The notes beneath the pieces are model-generated. The model ran no database searches, had not been told where the DNA came from, and saw only the letters and a list, made by a program, of their open reading frames with translations. Position numbers and translations under genes: made by a program. From Holophaga sp. (GTDB taxonomy: Bacteria > Acidobacteriota > Holophagae > Holophagales > Holophagaceae), in NCBI GenBank assembly GCA_030691225.1, contig JAUYES010000831.1, forward strand, positions 1-5,098: a stretch of DNA of 5,098 bases, written 5' to 3'. Shown here one piece after another: positions 1 through 5,098 of the stretch (its first letter is position 1; each line of letters begins with the position of its first letter).

Positions 1-480
1 GCCGCCATCAATCCCGGCAATTCGGGCGGCCCCTTGCTGGATAGCGCAGGGCGGCTGATCGGCGTGAACACGGCCATCCAAAGCACCAGCGGCTCCAGCG
101 CAGGTATCGGTTTTGCGGTGCCCGTCGACACCGTAAACCGCATCGTCCCGCAGCTCATCGCCAAGGGCCGTCTGGTGCGGCCTGACTTGGGTTTCGAGGA
201 ACTCGATCCTTCCTATGCACCGAGTTTTGGCAATCCCAAGGGCATCATCGTGCTGCGTGTCCGACAGAACAGCCCCGCGGACAAAGCGGGCCTGCAAGGC
301 ATTACGCGTTCGGGACGCCGCTACCTGCTGGGGGATGTAATCGTGGGGGCAGCGGGCAAACGACTCAAAAATATGGATGATCTGCTGGATCTCCTGGAAA
401 GCGAATCCCTCGGCAACACCATCCAACTCGATATCCTGCGCGAAGGAAACGCTATGAGAATTGCAATCCGGCTTCAGTAG
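1..480 (+). CDS. HtrA/Deg-type serine protease with one PDZ domain, 3' part only
   Basis: This is the C-terminal 159 residues of a trypsin-like periplasmic or envelope serine protease; the reading frame is open at the left edge, so the signal sequence and the His and Asp of the triad lie outside. Visible residues 4-11 are NPGNSGGP, the family's catalytic-serine motif, with Ser8 (window numbering) the nucleophile. GIGFAVP at 35-41 is the usual strand near the end of the protease domain. Residues from about 60 form a single PDZ domain: RPDLGF for the peptide-binding loop, SPADKAGL at 91-98, GDVIV at 111-115 and a closing strand near 140-157. A short insert (GITRSGRRY, 100-108) before GDVIV recalls the PDZ of Deg1-like proteins. 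The PDZ is followed directly by the stop, so there is no second PDZ as in DegP. By family knowledge it degrades misfolded extracytoplasmic proteins. No terminator is seen after it. The exact subfamily (DegP, DegQ, DegS or Deg1-like) cannot be settled. Confidence 0.93.
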   Translation, partial: AAINPGNSGGPLLDSAGRLIGVNTAIQSTSGSSAGIGFAVPVDTVNRIVPQLIAKGRLVRPDLGFEELDPSYAPSFGNPKGIIVLRVRQNSPADKAGLQGITRSGRRYLLGDVIVGAAGKRLKNMDDLLDLLESESLGNTIQLDILREGNAMRIAIRLQ

Positions 481-515
481 CGACCACCGAACCTGCCATT
501 TCGACCGTTTGTGCT

Positions 516-555
516 ATTGGGAAGGTAATTCCAGCTAATTTCTTGCCCAATTACC
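516..555 (+). repeat. Two overlapping inverted repeats in the gap after the HtrA-type gene
   Basis: ATTGGG (516-521) is complementary to CCCAAT (546-551), and GGTAATT (524-530) is complementary to AATTACC (549-555). The two right arms share three bases, so the hairpins would exclude each other. No T-tract follows, so this is not a standard intrinsic terminator. The role is unknown and chance is possible in a stretch this size. Confidence 0.3.
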
Positions 556-569
556 ACCGACCAGCCTAG

Positions 570-616
570 CCTCACTGGATCGCTCAAATCCTCACGTGGA
601 CCCTCACGACGTGAGG
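570..616. promoter_or_regulatory. Cluster of CCTCAC(G) half-sites with a palindrome, candidate operator
   Basis: CCTCAC occurs at 570-575 and CCTCACG at 590-596 and 602-608. The last copy pairs with CGTGAGG at 610-616 to give a perfect 7-base inverted repeat around one central base. The palindrome lies about 35 bases upstream of the first M16 start codon. Copies in direct and inverted orientation in an intergenic gap suggest a binding site for a regulator, which would place control just before the two-gene operon. The palindrome could also form a small hairpin in the mRNA leader. No regulator family is recognised and I see no convincing -35/-10 pair beside it, so the regulatory role is inference. 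Confidence 0.4.
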
Positions 617-642
617 CATACCTTTCCGTTTCCATATTCTCT

Positions 643-647
643 GGAGG
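643..647 (+). promoter_or_regulatory. Ribosome binding site of the first M16 gene
   Basis: GGAGG lies four bases upstream of the ATG at 652. It is a strong Shine-Dalgarno core. No start codon lies upstream in the same frame back to about 610, so this site fixes the start. Confidence 0.85.
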
Positions 648-651
648 AAAC

Positions 652-2238
652 ATGAATTTATCCCAAGGCCAAGGCCTTGTCGCTTTACTGGTGGCGGCAG
701 CGCCCTTGATGGCCCAGGAAATCCCTGTGGTCGAGAAAACCCTTTCCAACGGCATGCGCCTGCTCATGGTGGAGCGTCATGACCAACCCACCATCGCGGC
801 CGGCTGGGTGGCTCGCGTGGGCAGTGCCAATGAGCGCCCCGGCATCACGGGTCTTGCGCATCTGTTCGAACACATGATGTTCAAGGGCTCCAAGATCATC
901 GGCACCCGCAACGCCACGCGGGACGGTGAGCTGAATGATTTGCAGGACAAACTGCAGGCCCAAATTCGCGAAGAAATGTCGATCCTGCGCGATAAGCAGC
1001 GACGTGGCGAGATCACCAACATGATGGACCAAAAGGTCCGCACCCCTCGCCTGCAGAAGCTCCTGGAAGAATTCGAAGCATTGGTAAAAGAGCAGCGCGG
1101 TCTCATCGTCAAGGATGAGATCTGGAACCTTTACCAGGCCTATGGTGCCACCGGGCTGAATGCCAGCACGAGCCAAGATCGCACGGCCTATATCGTGACC
1201 ATCCCCTCCAACAAGCTGGAACTCTGGACGTGGATGGAATCGGACCGCATCACCAACCCGGTGTTTCGTGAGTTTTACAGCGAGCGCAACGTCATCCTGG
1301 AAGAGCGCCGACAAACGCTCGAATCCCGGCCCGATGGCTTGGTAAGTGAAGCCTTCAACGCCATGACCTGGATGGCCCATCCCTACCACTGGCAAGTCAT
1401 CGGCTGGCCTAGCGATATCGCCCAAGTCACTCGGGAAGAAGCCAATAAATTCTTTGCCACTTACTACGCACCCAATAACCTCACGGCGATTCTTGTGGGC
1501 GACTTCAACCCCGACCAAGCCTATGCATTGGCCGAAAAATATTTCAGCCGCGTGAAGGCCAACCCCAACGGTGTTCCCGAAGTCACCACCCTGGAACCCA
1601 AGCAACCCGCCGAGCAACGCATGGTGGCCGAGGTGGAAAGCACCCCCGGCATCGAGGCGGTTTACAAGGCTGTCCCCTCGGTGCACCAGGATGCCCCTGC
1701 CCTACAGGCGCTGGCTTCGATCCTGGGCGGCGGTGGCGGAGGCCGCATGGGCGGACGCGCTGCCTCGGGCCGCCTGTACAAAGCCCTGGTACTCGGCCAG
1801 AAGGTTGCGACCTCGGCTACGGCAATGTCCCGCGGGCAGAAATACGGCGGACTCTTCACGTTACGAGCCACACCAGCGGCCGGTCGCAGACCCGAAGAGG
1901 TGGAACCCCTTCTCTATGCGGAATTGGACAAAATCGTAAAAGATGGCGTCACAGATCAAGAGTTGGAGCGCGTCAAAAAGGCCGCGAAGGTCGCCTTCTA
2001 TTCCCGCATGGATAGCAACGAAGGCCTGCGAAGCATCCTGTCCGAAGCCGAATCCGCGGGCAGCTATCGCGATATCGCAGAATCCCAAAAGCGCCTGCAA
2101 GCCGTGACCAAGGAAGACATCCAGAGGGTTGCCAAGCAATACCTCGTGCGCAATAGCCGTAGTGTGTTGATCACCCATCGCGTCGGAACCAAAGGGCGCC
2201 CGGTCCGGGAACGTTCCCAGCAGACGGAGGCCAAGTAA
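652..2238 (+). CDS. M16 family zinc metallopeptidase, catalytic subunit
   Basis: This 528-residue protein is an exported insulinase/pitrilysin-type (M16) peptidase. Residues 1-21 look like a signal peptide (hydrophobic run, likely cut at LMA|QE), though the n-region has no Lys or Arg. The inverted zinc motif is HLFEH at 70-74: His70 and His74 bind zinc and Glu73 is the catalytic base. ERNVILEE at 211-218 supplies the conserved Glu211 and the third ligand Glu218. The spacing from His74 to Glu218 is about 68 residues longer than the usual roughly 76, because a charged helical, probably coiled-coil, insertion sits at about 89-154. GLNASTSQDRTAY (168-180) and the second M16 domain (about 310-510) follow. 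In that domain the usual R...Y substrate-binding pair is not visible; there is instead a glycine-rich loop (359-368) before SGRLYKALV. The missing pair is present in the next gene, with which it overlaps by one base, so a heterodimer is expected. The natural substrate is unknown. Confidence 0.95.
   Translation: MNLSQGQGLVALLVAAAPLMAQEIPVVEKTLSNGMRLLMVERHDQPTIAAGWVARVGSANERPGITGLAHLFEHMMFKGSKIIGTRNATRDGELNDLQDKLQAQIREEMSILRDKQRRGEITNMMDQKVRTPRLQKLLEEFEALVKEQRGLIVKDEIWNLYQAYGATGLNASTSQDRTAYIVTIPSNKLELWTWMESDRITNPVFREFYSERNVILEERRQTLESRPDGLVSEAFNAMTWMAHPYHWQVIGWPSDIAQVTREEANKFFATYYAPNNLTAILVGDFNPDQAYALAEKYFSRVKANPNGVPEVTTLEPKQPAEQRMVAEVESTPGIEAVYKAVPSVHQDAPALQALASILGGGGGGRMGGRAASGRLYKALVLGQKVATSATAMSRGQKYGGLFTLRATPAAGRRPEEVEPLLYAELDKIVKDGVTDQELERVKKAAKVAFYSRMDSNEGLRSILSEAESAGSYRDIAESQKRLQAVTKEDIQRVAKQYLVRNSRSVLITHRVGTKGRPVRERSQQTEAK
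2226..2230 (+). promoter_or_regulatory. Ribosome binding site of the second M16 gene, inside the first
   Basis: GGAGG lies inside the last codons of the first M16 gene, seven bases before the ATG at 2238. With the TAATG overlap it supports translational coupling and so balanced production of the two chains. Confidence 0.8.
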
Positions 2239-3710
2239 TGTTGCACGGACTAGCCCTCTCCCTTGTAATTGGCACAACCACGCTTTTCGCACAGGGCATT
2301 CCTGATCGACCCGAAAAGCTCACCTTCCCATCGCTCGAATTTCAGGTTCCCAAGAGCAAAGATTTCAAAGCCGAACTGAAGAACGGGATTCCGGTCTTTC
2401 TCGCTCCCGATCCCAAGGGTCCGCCCATGGCTCGCCTAACCGTCATCTGGCGGGGAGGAGCCTACCTGGAGCCCAAAGGGAAAGAAGGTCTGGCCAGCTT
2501 CTTCGGTAGTCAACTCGTTCTAGGCGGCACCTCCAAGCTGAGTCCCGAACAGCTCGAAGACAAACTCGAAGGCATGGCCGCTTCCCTTTCCAGCAACTGT
2601 GGCAACACGAGCGGGACCATCTCATTGCAGGTCTTGGACAAGGATCTTCCCGATGGACTGGAGCTACTCACCCAGGCCCTGCTGGATCCAGCCTTTGCCC
2701 CAGAGCGGCTGGAGATTGCCAAGCGTTCCGCACGCCAGGCCATGGAACGGCGCAATGATTCCGTGACTAGCATCGTGCCCTACCAAATGAATTACCTGCT
2801 CTTCGGTGCGAATCATTTCGCCGCCAACGAGCGCACCGCTGCCAGCCAGGAAGCCGTGACTCCAGGCGATCTCAAGGCCTTCCATGCGAAGTTGCTCCAT
2901 CCCAGCAATTTTGTCATCCACGCCAGCGGCAACTTTGAGCGAAAAGCTCTGCTCGAGCTGCTCAACAAGGGCCTGGGTTCCATGAAGGCAGCCAAGGACC
3001 TGAAGCCCGTTGAAAAGGTTCCGGCACCCAATTTCACGCGCCAACCCGGCATCTACGTTTCCAATAAAGTTGCCCCCCAGAGCATGGTCCAGTGGGCCTT
3101 CCCCGGTATTCGTCGCACCGATGCCGACTGGCATGCGGGTGCCGTCATGAATCACATCCTGGGCGGCAGTTTCACCAGCCGCTTGATGAAGAAGATCCGC
3201 TCCGACGAAGGACTCACCTATGGCGTGCGCACGGCCCTCGGCGAAGGCGCCCACTGGCGCGGGGATTTAACCGGAGGTCTGCAAACCCAGAACCGCACGG
3301 TGGCCTATGCCCTGCGCTTAGCTCTGACTGAAATGCAACGCCTGAAGGAACAGCCCCTCACCGAGGCCGAGCTCACCGTCGTCAAGAATGGCCTCATCGA
3401 AGCCTTTCCCGCCCAGTGGTCGGGCAAGCAAGCCATTATGGCCCGCATGGCGGAAGAACAGCTTCTGGGCTGGCCCAAGGACTGGTGGGTGGACTATCGC
3501 CAAAAGGTTCAGGCCGTAACCCCAGCGGATGTGCAGCGCCTCGCCAAGAAGCTCCTTGATTTTGACAAGCTCGTGGTCTTTGCTGCGGGCACCGCCGCAG
3601 AGATCGAAGCTGGCGACCCTGATCATCCAGGCGCCCTCAAGGATGTTTGCCCCCTACCATTGGTGCGTCTGCCCCTCAGGGATCCTCTGACTCTGCAACC
3701 CCAGAAATAA
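2238..3710 (+). CDS. M16 family protein, non-catalytic partner subunit
   Basis: This 490-residue protein has the M16 two-domain layout but no zinc site. Where the partner has HLFEH, this chain reads SFFGS (87-91), so both histidines and the glutamate are replaced by Ser87, Ser91 and Gly90. The position of the downstream zinc glutamate appears to be Arg163. The second domain is well kept: NHILGGSFTSRL at 305-316 and then RSDEGLTYGV at 321-330, with Arg321 and Tyr328 forming the R...Y pair that in heterodimeric M16 enzymes binds substrate for the active chain. Residues 1-18 look like a signal peptide cut at LFA|QG; the n-region has only a histidine as a possible positive residue. The start is fixed by the TAATG overlap and an internal GGAGG. 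From family knowledge (for example the Sphingomonas A1 Sph2681/Sph2682 pair) I infer an obligate heterodimer in the periplasm or envelope. It ends 19 bases before the operon terminator stem. Confidence 0.93.
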   Translation: MLHGLALSLVIGTTTLFAQGIPDRPEKLTFPSLEFQVPKSKDFKAELKNGIPVFLAPDPKGPPMARLTVIWRGGAYLEPKGKEGLASFFGSQLVLGGTSKLSPEQLEDKLEGMAASLSSNCGNTSGTISLQVLDKDLPDGLELLTQALLDPAFAPERLEIAKRSARQAMERRNDSVTSIVPYQMNYLLFGANHFAANERTAASQEAVTPGDLKAFHAKLLHPSNFVIHASGNFERKALLELLNKGLGSMKAAKDLKPVEKVPAPNFTRQPGIYVSNKVAPQSMVQWAFPGIRRTDADWHAGAVMNHILGGSFTSRLMKKIRSDEGLTYGVRTALGEGAHWRGDLTGGLQTQNRTVAYALRLALTEMQRLKEQPLTEAELTVVKNGLIEAFPAQWSGKQAIMARMAEEQLLGWPKDWWVDYRQKVQAVTPADVQRLAKKLLDFDKLVVFAAGTAAEIEAGDPDHPGALKDVCPLPLVRLPLRDPLTLQPQK

Positions 3711-3729
3711 CCACCAACAGGAACGCCTG

Positions 3730-3763
3730 AAGACTGGAGGCTTTTTGCCTCCAGTCTTGTTTT
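3730..3763 (+). terminator. Intrinsic (Rho-independent) terminator of the M16 operon
   Basis: A perfect 12-base-pair stem (arms 3730-3741 and 3747-3758) closes a five-T loop and is followed by GTTTT, giving the run TTGTTTT across the end of the stem. It starts 20 bases after the stop of the second M16 gene. On the opposite strand no T-tract follows the hairpin, so it should act only on + strand transcription. It separates the M16 operon from the receptor gene downstream. Confidence 0.93.
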
Positions 3764-3903
3764 AGGGTAGGGGAAAGAAGCGAATCGGTATGCCCTTTTT
3801 ATAGGAGTGCAACTCGCCAGAACGCCGTTACTTGCCTCGGGCGCACTGGAGCCGATGAATAGAGTTGGTTCCTTTCCGAGACCCAAATCGAGATATCGAC
3901 CCT

Positions 3904-5098
3904 ATGCACGTTGACCCCCACCAGCAGAAATCAATCAAGAGCCTACTGGTCGCTATTGTCGTGTTCATTTTGGTCCTGGGCGCTGGGTTTGCTTGGTGGC
4001 TGACCATCAGGGCCGAGCGCGAGATGCGTGCGGAGCTTCTGCAATCAGCGAATTTATTGGCGCAAACGCTCAATATCGGACAAATCAAGACTCTTACCTC
4101 TACTGAAAGCGATCTGCAAAAGCCGACCTATCAAAGACTCAAGGAACAACTCGCGGTGGCGCGGTTAGCCAACCCACAATGTCGATTCCTTTACCTTCTT
4201 GGCCGTAAGCCGGATGGAACCATTTCCTTTTTCATGGATAGTGAACCGGCCGAATCAAAGGATTGCTCTCCACCCGGGCAGATCTATGCAGAGGCCCCGA
4301 ATGGAGTGCGGAGCGCCTTTGCTGGCCAGGGTGCAACCATCGAAGGACCCTACACCGATCGCTGGGGAACCTGGGTTTCGGGGCTCATCCCAATCCAAGA
4401 CCCTCAGGCAACCACCTACGGCCTAGCCAAACCGGAACAAGCTCAGGCGTTGGTGAAGAAGGCCGTGGACTTCTACCGAAAGCATGGCCGCGAGCGTTTT
4501 TTAAAGGAAGCCAACAATCCCCATGGCGAACTCCGCAAAGGTGAGCTCTACGCCTTTGCCTACGATCGCAGCATGACCATGCGGGCCCACCCCGTGAAGC
4601 CGGAATTAGTCGGCCAGAACCAACTCGACAAAAAAGATTGGGCCGGTGGCAAGTATTTCCGCCGCGAGATCCAAGAAATCGCCATGACCAAAGGCCACGG
4701 TTGGGTGGATTACGAATACGAGAATCCCCTCAATCAGAGGCGAGAGCCCAAAACAACCTACCTCCAAAGCACAGATGATCTTGTGATTTGCGCCGGGGCC
4801 TACAAGGGAACTGGCGCCATCACGGCGGTCTTGGGCGTGGACATGGATGCCCGCGCCTGGAACAGGACCCTGGCCCGCACAGCCTTGCCGCCGATCCTAT
4901 GTGCCTTGGCGCTCGTGACCGTGGTGCTGATTGGCTCGGCTCTGGCGGCGCGGCGATCGCGCTCTGGAGCCACGCCATCTCGTTGGATGCGGCACCTTGA
5001 ACCAGGCCTCGTGATTGCGGTGGGGCTGATCTTGACCATTTCTACCGGGTGGATCGTCGATCGGCGGGAATCTCAGGACCGCAAGGAAGCCTTCGCGC
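3904..5098 (+). CDS. Membrane receptor with nested Cache-type sensor domains, 5' part only
   Basis: The frame stays open to the right edge: 398 codons, with the output domain outside. TM1 is at about 12-33. An extracytoplasmic domain follows with RFLYLLGRKPDG (94-105), FFMDSEP (109-115), SPPG (122-125) and EGPYTDRWGTWVS (147-159), a pattern I associate with sensor kinases and diguanylate cyclases. At about 166-302 a second module intervenes that resembles sCache_2: a helix with KKAVDFYRKHG (185-195), LYAFAYD (215-221), AHPVKPELVGQN (228-239), GWVDYEYENP (266-275) and CAGAYK (296-301). The first domain then seems to resume as AVLGVDMDARAW (308-319). TM2 is at about 328-348, followed by a basic cytoplasmic loop (ARRSRS), and TM3 at about 366-384 leads to DRRESQDRKEAF, which looks like the start of a further periplasmic sensor, possibly CHASE. 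ATG 3904 has only a weak Shine-Dalgarno (CGAG); the only other in-frame start after the stop at 3856 is TTG 3865. The ligand and output are unknown. Confidence 0.85.
   Translation, partial: MHVDPHQQKSIKSLLVAIVVFILVLGAGFAWWLTIRAEREMRAELLQSANLLAQTLNIGQIKTLTSTESDLQKPTYQRLKEQLAVARLANPQCRFLYLLGRKPDGTISFFMDSEPAESKDCSPPGQIYAEAPNGVRSAFAGQGATIEGPYTDRWGTWVSGLIPIQDPQATTYGLAKPEQAQALVKKAVDFYRKHGRERFLKEANNPHGELRKGELYAFAYDRSMTMRAHPVKPELVGQNQLDKKDWAGGKYFRREIQEIAMTKGHGWVDYEYENPLNQRREPKTTYLQSTDDLVICAGAYKGTGAITAVLGVDMDARAWNRTLARTALPPILCALALVTVVLIGSALAARRSRSGATPSRWMRHLEPGLVIAVGLILTISTGWIVDRRESQDRKEAFA

Noticed and set aside
509..539. TTGTGC and GCTAAT as a promoter for the M16 operon
   Set aside because: The 19-base spacer is long and both boxes are partial matches, which is too weak to support.
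474..767. A minus-strand open frame spanning the gap before the M16 operon
   Set aside because: It overlaps the end of the HtrA-type gene and the start of the M16 gene, and its translation has no recognisable features. The gap is better explained as regulatory sequence and a ribosome binding site.
685..1686. A 333-codon open frame on the minus strand opposite the first M16 gene
   Set aside because: It lies wholly antisense to a well-recognised gene, has a low-complexity His/Gly/Leu-rich translation with no known motif, and arises from the codon bias of the + strand gene.
2496..2510. The missing HxxEH in the second M16 gene as a sign of a decaying pseudogene
   Set aside because: The frame is intact over 490 codons, the R...Y region is well conserved and the gene is translationally coupled to its active partner. 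This is the normal pattern for the non-catalytic subunit of M16 heterodimers.
2664..3254. A 196-codon minus-strand open frame opposite the second M16 gene
   Set aside because: It is antisense to a gene with clear M16 motifs, and its translation shows no domain or plausible start context.
3832..3860. TTGCCT and ATGAAT with a 17-base spacer as a promoter for the receptor gene
   Set aside because: The -10 match is only three of six bases, no better than chance, so I do not list it as a feature.
4199..4544. Two overlapping + strand open frames within the receptor gene
   Set aside because: They are out of frame with the receptor sequence, which carries recognisable sensor motifs across the same bases. 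Their translations are Pro/Arg-rich without motifs.

Overview
The window reads as ordinary chromosomal DNA of a Gram-negative bacterium. It is moderately GC-rich, with dense same-strand genes and short gaps, and every supported gene is on the + strand. Two envelope-type proteases with Ala|Gln signal-peptide ends, a periplasmic HtrA-type protease and a large multi-sensor membrane receptor fit Acidobacteriota, perhaps the Holophagae. That placement rests on remembered protein style rather than any marker gene and is tentative. No RNA gene, mobile element, CRISPR array or phage gene is visible.

Layout. Positions 1-480 hold the 3' end of an HtrA/Deg-type serine protease: the catalytic serine motif plus one PDZ domain. 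A 171-base gap (481-651) carries several CCTCAC(G) half-sites, including a near-perfect palindrome, and ends in a strong ribosome binding site. Positions 652-3710 form a two-gene operon of M16 (pitrilysin/insulinase) family proteins joined by a TAATG stop/start overlap. The first has the complete zinc site (HLFEH plus a downstream glutamate). The second has lost all zinc ligands but keeps the C-terminal R...Y substrate-binding pair. A strong intrinsic terminator (3730-3763) closes the operon. After a further gap, an open reading frame starts at 3904 and runs off the right edge. It encodes the N-terminal sensory part of a membrane receptor with three transmembrane helices so far.

How the genes work together. 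The two M16 chains very probably form one exported heterodimeric peptidase, one chain giving the metal site and the other the substrate-gripping residues. The HtrA-type enzyme upstream would act in the same compartment on misfolded or membrane-associated proteins, but it is separated by a gap with possible regulatory repeats, so co-transcription is not shown. The receptor after the terminator is a separate unit. Its output domain (histidine kinase, diguanylate cyclase or other) lies outside the window.

The most interesting points are the apparent insertion of a whole sCache_2-like sensor domain inside another extracytoplasmic sensor domain in the receptor, the split M16 active site, and the repeat cluster in front of the M16 operon. 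I found no clear case for a wholly new biological system.
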